A stretch of 64,000 nucleotides of DNA from Buxus sempervirens (lineage: Eukaryota > Streptophyta > Magnoliopsida > Buxales > Buxaceae). Positions 11,107 through 20,876 of the stretch are shown here, piece by piece. Location of the stretch: the NCBI GenBank assembly GCA_947561395.2, contig OX387187.1, positions 35,569,829 to 35,633,828 on the forward strand, in the 5' to 3' direction. Positions within the stretch are counted from its first letter, which is position 1; each line of letters opens with the position of its first letter. The position numbers and the translations under genes are program-made. The notes beneath the pieces are model-generated. The model was not told where the DNA came from, ran no database searches, and saw only the letters and a program-made list of their open reading frames with translations.

Positions 11107-11924
11107 TTACTCAATGTGGTTGTTATTGAATGATAATCTTGTGGGCCCTTTTGAAGAGGTAATAAGTTAGATGGAAGCTTTTAAATGAAGTTTTTATCAC
11201 TTGGATTCCTCCATAAGGTGCATATAGGCGGCTCGGTGGTTCAATGGATGTCTAAGCTGGGCCTAAGTGGATCGCACAAACCATACGTTCCGCACTACAT
11301 GGGCCTCCGTTGGGCTGACACTAGGGCTAACTTTCATGGTTATGGGGCATTGGTATTTCTGTAAACTCAAAGTTTATCTATTGAGGCAACTCAAACATGG
11401 AAGCTTATTTTGTTTTGTTTTGTATTTTTGTATTTTTTTTCTATGGAATAAAAAGCTTATTTTGTGAGCACCCATTTCTTCACATGTATTAGCAATCAAT
11501 CTTGAATGAAAATACAAACTTAAATAAATTTAAGTGAAATCCATTTGATAAAGAATGACAAAACATCCCACACACATATTATCTAAATTGACATAATTAA
11601 GATGTTATTTATTTGGCTAACCAAGAGGGTGCACCATGGAATACCTAATCATGTGATAGAATATTTAATTTAATTTTGTCAAAAACATATAAATGCATAG
11701 GTTAATTGACCAAAATACAATGCATTTCCATTAGTAATTCAGTTCAAATTATCTGGGACATTGTCCATTTATCATCTTGTTTGAAAAGTGAAACAAATGT
11801 ACTAATTGGCTTCATACATAGACATGTACACCTATTTCATGAGATGAAATCGTTAAATACTTCCTCCTGCTGCAGCAAACAATTCATTTTGACTTCTAAT
11901 TTGAGTGAGGTGAAATCTCACAAC
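11107..11924. other. Intergenic sequence
   Basis: AT-rich sequence with no convincing gene, RNA or defined repeat. Short open frames lack any recognisable family. Confidence 0.5.
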
Positions 11925-12317
11925 TGGTGCAGGGTTTTGGCGAACCCGAATCCGCCCCTATAGAATATTAGTCAATATCAAACCCTAACTAGCCCCTATC
12001 GGGTCAGTACATGGGTGAGTCGGAGTTGACATGACAATATTAAAAGATACTAAAATAAGTGATTTCTAAAAGAATTATCAATAAAAAATATATTTATTCA
12101 TTAAGTATGTGATTTTTTATATTTATGATACATAATAAAATAATATTTTAAATATATAAAAGTAATTCTATAACATACTAAGGTCGGGGTTCAGGGCGGG
12201 TTGGGTTAAACCTAAATCCGCCCCTAACCCGATTTTAATGATACCAAACCCTAAAACATTAGGGGTGAGGCGAGGTAACGCGTGTTATTTGTTTAACCCA
12301 TCCCATTGCCATCACTA
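11925..12317. mobile_element. hAT-type MITE with duplication CTCACAAC
   Basis: An exact 8-bp duplication CTCACAAC flanks the element (11917-11924 and 12318-12325). The terminal repeats are imperfect: TGGTGCAGGG..TTGGCGAA on the left and TAGTGATGGCAATGGGATGG as reverse complement of the right end. Subterminal parts carry repeated 'aaaccctaa' and 'ccgcccctaacccg' blocks, and the middle is AT-rich. Related elements lie at 13032, 13975, 52110 and 57634. Confidence 0.75.
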
Positions 12318-12325
12318 CTCACAAC

Positions 12326-13023
12326 TAGACTATTTTCAATAAGAAAAATCGTTTCACATTTTTTCAATACAAAAAGATCTAACAATGAGATGTTCCACGT
12401 GATAGCATTTCTATAGAGTTTGCTATCTAAATTAGATGAAGAAATCGGGACCTCGACTTCGTTTCTTTGCCACAAAAAAGAAAGCCTTGTCTCGAAAGAG
12501 ACCTTAACTAAAGTTTATTGCCCAGATCCATGGAACCACGCTTTGTTTGTTTAGGAAACGAATCTCACGTGATATTTAGATCACATGACTTACACTGAAC
12601 GCGTTTTACATGAACGAACTCAAAAGTTCCCACACAATCTTTTTTTTTTTGTTTTTTTGGAATGAAAGATCAACTTTAGGAACATGAATGAATAGCTTAA
12701 GTTAGTGAAATTGAATAAATTTGTATGGAACTCTAAGCTATCACTTTATAAAAGGATAATAAATGTTAAAATAAACAAGAAAATCTAATTAAGAGGGGAG
12801 GGTGACGAGCTATTGTCACAAGCCTATTTATGGGCTATATTGTCTATAGCAAAAAAGGCATGTAGTCTTTTCAATTGTGGTTGGTCCTGAAAGTTACAAA
12901 ATTTAATTGATATGATTTTTTAACTTTATTCTAATCTATTTATATTTGTCAACATCGTAATCATGCCACACGCCAAAGCATGTCCCACACATTTTTGATT
13001 GCCACTCTTGTCGTGTGAGAGCA
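12326..13023. other. Intergenic sequence
   Basis: No gene or defined repeat was recognised; a poly-T run occurs near 12640-12656. Confidence 0.5.
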
Positions 13024-13031
13024 CTATCATA

Positions 13032-13902
13032 TAGGGATGCTAAATGGGCCGGCCGGCATGGTGGCCGCGGCCCGCCAAGCCGTTTAGCATATACCCAGGC
13101 ACAGCCCAGCACACGGAGCGCCGCCGGTGGGCATGGATTTGAAAAAATTGTTTTTCCCAAAAAAAAAAGGAAAATTGAAAAAAAAAATCATAAAAATTCT
13201 GAAAAATATGTTTATTATTCACAAAATTGTTTTACAGGGATAGATTTTGCTTAAAAAAATATAAATTAATTAATTATTACAAGTAGAACTTACTTACCTC
13301 TTGAACTGTGTCGAGATGAAGAAATGCAAAAGTGTTTTTTATAACTTTCCTAAAGTCCTATTTAGAGACTGGCTAATGGTCCACCTAGAGATGCCCCCCA
13401 TGTGAGCACTTTGTCGGCCATTAGCCAAAACTTTAAACAAGACTCAAACAAAGGAAGTAGAGAAGAGAAGAGGTGTGGTTTGAAGTGTGAAGGGTTAGGC
13501 ATATTTATAGGAAACCAAAAGTATTTTTTACCACTTCTACCCTCAAATATGACTGTTATTTGGCAGTTGGAAGGATGGAAAATGTCATTTACAGTCAATT
13601 ACATGCATACCCCCCTAATATGGCTGTTGTGGGGGGTGGGGGGTAAAACTGTCAAAACAAGTGGTAAAAACCACTTTTTGGAGGTAAAAAAGGGCTAGCC
13701 AAACGGTTAGCCCTTTGGCGTGCCCGGAAGGTTGCCCCGCGCGTGGCCCGCTTTGATGTGGGCCCGTGCCGCTCGCATGCAGGGGCCCATCGGGCCGTGC
13801 CTAAAAAGGCCGCATGCCCATTTAAGGGGGCCCGGTACGGCATGCTAATGGCGTGCTGGGCCATGCCATGCCCGAGTCAGCACAACCCAGTTAGCAACCA
13901 TA
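13032..13902. mobile_element. hAT-type non-autonomous element with duplication CTATCATA
   Basis: An exact 8-bp duplication CTATCATA flanks it (13024-13031 and 13903-13910). The ends are TAGGGATGCTAAATGGGCC and, as reverse complement of the right, TATGGTTGCTAACTGGGTT. Both subterminal regions are GC-rich with repeated 'gggcc' and 'ggcatg' blocks that can pair, while the centre is ordinary AT-rich sequence. The 871 bp contain no transposase. Confidence 0.85.
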
Positions 13903-13974
13903 CTATCATATGGGTATTGGCTTGTCCAAAATTATATATGGGGATGAAGTTGTCTATAATTTAAGGTTGCATTT

Positions 13975-14325
13975 AGAAAAGGCAATAGTAACCCAAACTC
14001 GCCCCTACAGGGACTTAGCCAATACTAAACCCTAAATTGTTAATATCGGGTTGGTAAGGATGTGGGTTTGGGTTGATCTGGTTCTATTAAAAAAATTGTA
14101 GACGAGGTGTTTTAAAATAGAATATATCAATTAATAAAATTCACATATTAAATATATATATATATAATATTAAATTAATGTTGTCAACATTTAGAAATAA
14201 TACCTTAATATACAAAGACCGGCTTCAAGGTTGGTGGGGTTAAACCTAAATCCATTCTTAACCCGATTATATAATTATTAAGCCTTAATCATTAAGGGAG
14301 CGGCAGGGAGGGTTAGACTCCCTAA
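13975..14325. mobile_element. Degenerate hAT-type MITE
   Basis: It resembles the element at 11925: 'aacccaaactcgcccctacagg' type start, an AT-rich centre and a 'ggggttaaacctaaatcc..' block near the other end. A duplication is only suggested (GCATTTA on the left, GCATTGTA on the right), so the borders are approximate. Confidence 0.5.
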
Positions 14326-14332
14326 TCGCATT

Positions 14333-14730
14333 GTAGCTTAGTGGGCTACTATTGGAATGGGATGCTTCCACATGAAGCATCAATGGTTAATGCGTTTTTT
14401 TTTTTTGGGAACTAATTTTGTAGTTCTTTACTAAATTGCTTACTTTATTATAGCGGGATGCTTCCATGTGGTGTATCCAATGGTTAATTTTTTTTTTCTA
14501 AGTGGACCCCACATAAATCCTTTTACAAAAAGTGAAAATAACTAATCGTGGGATGCTCTATGTGGAAGCATCCACTTCAATTGGAGTAAGCAATTCAAGC
14601 TTACACTACAATCATCTTGTTTTTTTTTTCTTTTCGTAAATGTTTCATGTGAGAACCCATAAGAAAGCAGTGACTACGGAATGCTCTATGGAATGCTCTA
14701 TGTGGAAGTATCCCATTCCAATAACAGATA
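14333..14730. mobile_element. Degenerate MULE-type MITE copies
   Basis: Contains several copies, in both orientations, of 'gggatgcttccacatg'-like and 'caatggttaa'-like segments and the 'agtggaccccaca' core also found in the MITE at 44660. The arrangement suggests one MITE disturbed by another or by rearrangement. No clean target duplication was found. Confidence 0.45.
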
Positions 14731-15005
14731 CATTGCAACCCTAGATACTGCACGTAAAGGAAGGGAACAATTTTATAACTGTTCAGATTTAAGTGAATAC
14801 ATGCACTCGTCCTGAGACACCTTCCAGCCCTAGATTTTTTTTTTTTTTTTGATGCCATCCAGCCCTAGATACTGAAAGTAAAAGAAGGAAACAGTTTTAT
14901 GCACCCGTACATGAGACACATTGCAGCCCTAGATACCGCACGTAAAAGAAGGATACGGTTTTATAAGTATTCGGATTTAAGTGAATGCATGCACCCGTGC
15001 ATGAG
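14731..15005 (+). repeat. Three imperfect direct repeats with 'agccctagatac' core
   Basis: Units beginning near 14731, 14862 and 14923 share 'cattgcarccctagatac', 'gtaaargaaggr' and 'cagttttat', and two of them go on to 'gatttaagtgaa..catgcac'. A poly-T run of about 17 bases sits at 14835-14850. The unit length is about 60-130 bp with deletions. It is non-coding. Confidence 0.6.
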
Positions 15006-15104
15006 GTTGGATGGAGACGACGCGGAACATAACCCTAAAATAGACAAAAATGTCAATTGGACGTCAAATGGTAAAAAGGAAAAATGGAAAAAGGAAAAAA
15101 AAAG

Positions 15105-15465
15105 GGGAAAACAAAACCTAAAGGCCCGTGAGTCCGTGAGTGCCCGATTGGGACGTCTTATCTTCAGATCCATCCGCTGATAATGCCGCCAATTTGGAAG
15201 GCTGGCGGCGACAACGCGGAGAAATGCCACGTCCATAAGTTACACGTCAGGAGAGGAATTAATAATGGGCATGTGATCCACGTGCAATTGACGGCCACGG
15301 ACGCCTTGCTTAAAAGGAAGCAACAAAGAAATGGAGATCACGTTTATCTTCTGGACGCGCTCGCAAGTGGTGGCTACGCGTTCACACGAATCACGTGGCT
15401 TTACGACCTTTCTGCGACTTTCGGAGACGTAATTGAAAGGCGTTCTCCTCGTCCTTGACTGCCAA
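15105..15465. other. GC-richer island with many ACGT cores; unrecognised 91-residue frame
   Basis: This stretch stands out from its AT-rich surroundings and contains at least seven ACGT motifs, including the G-box CACGTG at about 15279-15284 and again near 15393-15398. Such clusters occur in promoters responding to abscisic acid, light or jasmonate, but no downstream gene is visible. An open frame at 15183-15458 (MPPIWKAGGDNAEKCHVHKL at its start) has no recognised family and may be chance. Confidence 0.35.
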
Positions 15466-15650
15466 GTGAAAATTTACGCGTTTGTTTATACTTCTTAAGC
15501 ACTGTCTGTAAAACCTGAACCGGGCCCGAACCGGATGGAAAGTGGATGTGGCAAACTCGGCTTCGTAGCCCCCCAAAAATTAATTGGATTTACCCTTTGT
15601 CTGTATTAGATAAAGTGATAATTAACATGCTTCTTCTTTTCATTTTAATT

Positions 15651-15835
15651 GGGATGAAATCTTCTGTTGCAGGGATTCTATTGCAGATCCACAGATGCTG
15701 TGACGTGTAGCATCCCACGGCTGTTACACATTTCACATTTTTCAATATAAAACGTTAGTTGAAGTGACATTCCACATTTAAAGATGTGAACAAAATAGTA
15801 GCTGTGGGATGCTACTCAATAAAGCTGTGGTTTAG
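15651..15835. mobile_element. Degenerate MULE-type MITE
   Basis: Starts 'gggatgaaatcttctg', with 'gtgtagcatcccacggctgt' and, inverted, 'agctgtgggatgctactc' later. This matches the inverted layout of the element at 44660, but the ends are eroded and no duplication was found. Confidence 0.45.
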
Positions 15836-16009
15836 TATACATGAACTTTTAAAATTTTATCTAAATATTGGATATTCAAGAAAACATTCTGTTAAATTAA
15901 AATATGCTCCGCTTCCAAAAAATTTGGTTGACGAGCTGAATTTGTCTAAAAATAGATTCATTTCCCTGACAAGCCAGAGATGAATTTAAGTGGTTTACTT
16001 TATTAGAAA

Positions 16010-16179
16010 TTAGGGGCTACACGCGCTATGCGCGTAGAAAATGTGAGCCCACTTACAGTCCAAGGTAGTTACAATAGTGGAGGATTGTTTTGTTTAGAGA
16101 GGGTAATGTTTGGAAAAAGAAAAAGGGGGTAGAATCTGGAAAGAATATTCTCCCCTCTTTTCTTTATTAATAGTATAGA
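16010..16179 (-). mobile_element. Short non-autonomous Helitron
   Basis: On the minus strand it starts TCTATACTATTAATAAAG and ends with the hairpin CTACGCGCATAGCGCGTGTAG-like arms followed by CCCCTAA before T. This is the standard Helitron layout (TC start, hairpin about 10 bases before CTRR). No coding. Confidence 0.7.
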
Positions 16180-16700
16180 TGTTTTTTTACCTAAAAGCTT
16201 ATAAGCAAAGGTATACTATATACATAAGAAGGCCCAATATTTAATGAATAAGCGTTAAATTATGTTATTGAGATTTAAATAAATTAAATCAATGAAGGTT
16301 CATTGATTTTGAGTTTTAGTCAATATTTACAAGATTCCATAAAAAAAAAGTCAATATTTACAAGATCATGAATTCAGAAAAAGCCAACAGATATAACAAA
16401 AATTGATGGACCATCCTTGAAGAGATTTGACACAACCAATCAACCATGACGGAATTAGACCTTGTTTTGTTTTGGAGTAGCAAGTTGTGTTTCTTTTAGT
16501 TTTTCCTGAAATGGTGAATGATGTTTATGTTTCAACACACTTAAAGGAAACATGTGTGGTGGTGGTGACGTTTCAACGGAGCATTTCTATTGGTTTGAAG
16601 AGAATCTTCTTCACATCAACTGCCGCATTATTTGAACATCTGAACATGGCCATGGCCATAGAGGTGTGATGGTTCTCGGAGTCTCATTTACAATTTTCTT
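16180..16700. other. Intergenic sequence
   Basis: AT-rich, no gene or defined repeat recognised. Confidence 0.5.
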
Positions 16701-16729
16701 TTTTTTTTTTCCTTTTCACATTTTGAACT

Positions 16730-17000
16730 ATTTCACCAACCAGCGTTTTCAGTTTCGGCGGCACAATTTTTTTCAAGTATCGATACAAAAAAATTGCTTA
16801 TTTGAAAATCGACCGATTTTTTGCGGTGTGTCAACGAAACGTGGTGGTATGCTGAGCGAAACGGGCCAAAATGAGTGAAATAGGCAATAGAGAGAAAAAA
16901 AATTGATATTTTAAAATTTTCATCAGCGATTTTTTGTAGCATGCCGGCGAAATTTCGACAGAATCAAAAAAATCAAAATTTTTTTTCCAGTTTTTTGCTG
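16730..17000. repeat. Degenerate repeat related to the hAT MITE at 2761
   Basis: Shares blocks such as 'tttcggcggcac', 'cgaaacgggcc' and 'gcatgccggcgaaatttcg' with the MITE at 2761-3126. Ends and duplication could not be defined. Confidence 0.4.
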
Positions 17001-17437
17001 TTATGGTTATATCCTTCTATTGGTCTCAAGCCTGGATAAAGGAGGGTTGCATAAGGTTAGTAGCCAGTATAAAACTCTTGTTAAATCTAAATATGAATTG
17101 AAATCTCGTTTAAATGCTATTGAAAATATAGTTTTTGGTAGAGTGATATGGAGAGAAAATATCGGTGTCGACAACTCCACTTTGGTGCACGGAAACTAGC
17201 TATATATCTTTTGTGGTTATATATATATATATCTTTAGCAGAATAGTAGTACCATTTTTGTTGTTGCTCACCATACACATGCATGCACAAAAATACACAC
17301 TCTTCCTCCTTCTCTCCTCTCCTTATCATTCTTCTTTTACATTTATTCTTTCTTTTTGTGAACATTTTTTCCCCTCTACTGCCACCCTAAACATGAACAT
17401 GAGGATCTGTATATATATATATATTTTGTTAACTTCG

Positions 17438-17612
17438 ACTTGCAATGCTTCATCCCATTGTTACTTGTTGTGAGTGTGTTTTCTCAAGTGGACCCCACAT
17501 GAAACACTTACAATTATGAAAAAACCTTGATTGTGAGATGTTCTACATGGCAACATCTCACGGCCACAGCAGGTTGCAATGTAATAAAGTTGTAGATGAT
17601 TTTATCGCTATG
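17438..17612. mobile_element. MULE-type MITE, moderately degenerate
   Basis: An inverted structure with 'aatgcttcatcccattg' on the left, 'gttgtagatgattttatc' on the right, 'gtggaccccacatg' in the centre and 'gtgagatgttctacatggca' on the right arm. It matches the family at 44660 in order, but no exact duplication was found. Confidence 0.5.
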
Positions 17613-17811
17613 AATTGTGGCCTGGGTTTTTTCTTCTACATGAGGCCGCTGATGTGGCAAGGCATGAATCCAAAATTTCCACATCAGAACTTGTTTTCTT
17701 GTTATCACTCCACGTGGCAAAATCGTCCTGCAACAATCAGGACAAATTCAAATTTTCCCAAAAAAAAAAAAAAACAATATTTATTGGAAGATCATAAATA
17801 CGACTTGAAAT

Positions 17812-17943
17812 TGGGTGGAGCCCCTTGCTGGAACATCTTCTAGTCCAACGGTGAGGGAGAATGTACACGTCTGTGAATGATGCTGATGAGTACACCTTGT
17901 CCACCGTTGGACCAAAAGATATTCCAGCATAAGCTCCAAGTGA
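17812..17943. mobile_element. Small foldback MITE with about 40-bp inverted repeats
   Basis: The left arm contains TGGAGCCCCTTGCTGGAAC and TAGTCCAACGGTG; the reverse complement of the right arm reads TGGAGCTTATGCTGGAATA and TGGTCCAACGGTG. The arms pair over about 40 bp with a few mismatches around a short centre. The superfamily is not determined because the flanking duplication is unclear. Open frames crossing it on the minus strand are by-products. Confidence 0.6.
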
Positions 17944-19859
17944 TATGGCCCCCATAAATACTTGGACAGCCCCACAAAAATCAAGTACGTATGAGACTTG
18001 CCTCACTCCGGACAAGAAGGTAGTCATGTAATGTTGATTGGGTTCTGTTATGGTTGGGATGGTCTGCCCCTAAAGTAAGAATGAGAATTGACCATTTAAA
18101 TGATCACATCATATTAATTGGATTGATTAATTTAACGTATTAATAGTGGGTACACTATTATGAATGGTTTTGATGTCCTCAATAATAATTAAGAACTTCG
18201 TAATTAATAGCTTTGTTATTAATTAATGACAAATTTAGGATAGGATAAGAAATCTCCATGATGATCCTTAACCTTTAATTTCAAGGAGATATCATTACCC
18301 TCTATGGTAGAACATGCACATGTGACTCACACGTAGAAACTTATTTTAAGAACCTTATTTTCGGACCACCACGTTAGGCCAACTCCAAGTTAAACCCAAT
18401 CTCAGCCAAAAACAATTTTCACATTATAAAAAGTACCTTCCTAAGTCAATATAATTTAACAAGACCTAGGCTAGTTAAAATATTGTTCACATGTACAATC
18501 AAGTAGGCTCCCAATGTATAATACATTAGGGGTCACATGTGTGGTATTGCATAGGTGGGTTGTCATTAAGTAAACTAGCAAGGTGCATGTACAGTGATGC
18601 ACGTGTATAAGAAAGGAAGGGAGTAGGGAGAACGTGGGAGGAAATTGTCGCGACCCAAACTTCCATACGGATAAAATAATACATAACGTAGTCCTAGATC
18701 GTGACCTTGCCCGTAGGTGAACACAATATATAATAATTAAATCAAACTTTAAGTTGGTAAAGTAAATAAATGATGGGTTCCCCAAAGAAACCAATTAAAA
18801 ACACTAAATATCATAATTGCTACTACAGTCTCTCTAAAAAAAGATAAAATAAAAAAATTCAAGAAAAACCCCCTACATCTTCTAAAACTGCAACTTGAAA
18901 TCCTCAACCGCTTCCTTGGTTCCGTTGATGTGGTAACTGACCTAAAATATTAAATAAGGGTGAGTATGATAACTAAATAAGGGAAACCACTAGTTCCCTG
19001 TTGATGCAGATGTGATCCAACATATTAATTTTATACCATAATAATAACTAGCATACAATCTTTTGTTCATGATCAAAATTATTTCTAAACTTAATATTCA
19101 TCACATATCAATGGTCACAAAATGTGACAAAAAAGTAATCTCACCTTGCACCTTCACTACCACGTGCCTTGCACTAGTATCCTCCGTCACCACTGGGAGA
19201 GTACCGACACGGGTAAGACCATTATGCCCTGAACTAGTTACTTCCGTCTTCATTGGGAGAGACTGACATGTGGTTTACATTACGCTCACAATATTTCATG
19301 ATTTCAGTCACAATTCAAATATTCATAAGCATTTCCATACGGAATAAGACACAATCTAAGGCGTGTTGAGCATTAAGAATTCATGAATATAACATAATAA
19401 TTTCAAATGATACTGTAGACATCAATATGAGCTTGATATTTAAGTTATTTGGTTAATCAGTACACAAAGATATACACCGTTTAATATGGCAGGACAAAAA
19501 TATTAAGCAAGCAATTATAATCCACATATTAACACATAGCGTCACATGCCATTCTTGTTTACTTCATTTGATTTTATTTACTTATTATATATATATAAAC
19601 CTCACAAATTAAGACAAGCCATTACATATTTAGTTATTCATATTTTATATATATATATAATCATGGGTAAGATAATAAAGTTAAAAAAAAAATAACAGAG
19701 ACTAAATTTTTTTAACCACCATAGCTTTCGGTGATCATAGTTTTTAACCATGTGATCATTCAATGATGTTTTTGTTAAAAAAATCTAATAGCATGACATT
19801 ACTTTCTCTTAAACCACTTCATTTTTCTCTCAAACCATTTGTCCATTTTTTTTTAACTG

Positions 19860-20080
19860 TTATCAATCATTCGGCCATGCCGTTTTCTCCCAAGCCACTT
19901 CATGATCTTTATTTTTTTTATATAAAAAAACCATGGCCATTCGGCCATAGCTTCTTTAACCACACCGTTAATGGCCATGGCCTCAAAACTCACACGAATG
20001 GCCATGGTCTCAAAAATTACGCCCAAAAATCACGCCATGGCCATTCGGCCATGGTTTCAAAATTCACGCATGCCATGGTT
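19860..20080. repeat. Cluster of CCATGGCCATTCGGCCATGG-type palindromes
   Basis: Within the LTR there are repeated copies of 'ggccatggc', 'ccattcggccatg' and 'aatggccatgg', several forming perfect short palindromes, for example at about 20035-20054. It lies upstream of the insertion point of the next LTR. No protein meaning is apparent; the 138-residue open frame here is repetitive and unsupported. Confidence 0.6.
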
Positions 20081-20603
20081 TTAAAAATGTCAATACAAAA
20101 TCATGGCATTGTGGAATTCAACAGAATAATTAAAAATAAATATATATGTGTAGACACTTCAAAATTGCAAGATTTTTGATAAATCTTGAAGGAGAGAAAT
20201 ATTTTATTGGAATTTTCAATTCTTTGCATTGGGTTTGAGATACTTAACCCATTTGAATCCAAAACCGTAAAGGAAAAGGCTCGAATTCAATCTTTTGGGC
20301 AAAGTCAAACTTTTTCTGGTTGAATTTTGTTGACTTTTAACCCCAGAAAATGAAATATTTTTTAAAGCCAGATTTCAAGATAATTTTTCCCGGTAATCAG
20401 GTTTTTAGCAATGTTATTGCATAAATGAATTTTTTGAGATTTTAAATCTTGACGAATACCTTGGTTTTAACATATTGAACCTTTTTTTCCAGACCTGAAA
20501 AATCGGAATTTTGCCTAGAACTGGAAAGTTGACTTTTTATTCACTTGGCATTTGGGTCTGGAACTATTTTTAATGGATTCAAATGGGGGGGGGGGGGGTG
20601 TTT

Positions 20604-20692
20604 GCTTATTTACATGTAATATCTTAAGTAAATGGAGATTAAAAAATACGAGGACATTTACTTAAACGATATTACATGTAAATAAGTATTGC
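20604..20692. repeat. Inverted repeat with 'cttatttacatgtaatatc' arms
   Basis: Left arm 'cttatttacatgtaatatc' plus 'ttaagtaaatg' and right arm 'catttacttaa' plus 'gatattacatgtaaataag' pair over about 30 bp around a short AT-rich centre. A G-run of 12 lies just before it. A shortened version occurs near 40480-40545. Confidence 0.75.
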
Positions 20693-20723
20693 CTGTGTTA
20701 AAATTCGAAAAAAGGCTTTTTTC

Positions 20724-20876
20724 CTTGTATCCGGCAACTCAGGCCGGATACAAGTGTTCTTCTTTGTATCTGATGGAACACGCCGGATACAAGCAGACCT
20801 CAGTGTATCTGGCACCACAGGCCGGATACATTAAGGTACTTGTGTATCCGGCTTGATATACCGGATACATAAGTTT
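20724..20876. repeat. Array of four consecutive hairpins (TGTATCCGG/CCGGATACA) upstream of the TATA box
   Basis: The first hairpin has perfect 12-bp arms (CTTGTATCCGGC and GCCGGATACAAG) around CAACTCAG-like loop bases; three more follow with the same TGTATCYGG/CCGGATACA arms and loops of different sequence. The array ends about 160 bp upstream of TATAAATA. A matching array with changed loops and inner stem bases is at 33003-33150 in a related LTR. Confidence 0.85.

Noticed and set aside
11225-11300. tRNA-like words 'ggctcggtggttcaatgg'
   Set aside because: I could not fit acceptor, D, anticodon and T arms to a cloverleaf, so no tRNA is called.
15183-15458. 91-residue open frame in the GC-rich island
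   Set aside because: No recognisable domain, and GC-rich DNA has fewer stops by chance; reported only as a regulatory-like region.
17737-18027. Minus-strand frame of 96 residues that looks protein-like
   Set aside because: It runs through the small foldback MITE at 17812-17943, whose inverted arms account for the sequence.
19763-20179. 138-residue open frame with repeated His-Gly and Pro-Leu words
   Set aside because: It is produced by the CCATGGCC palindrome cluster inside an LTR and has no family likeness.
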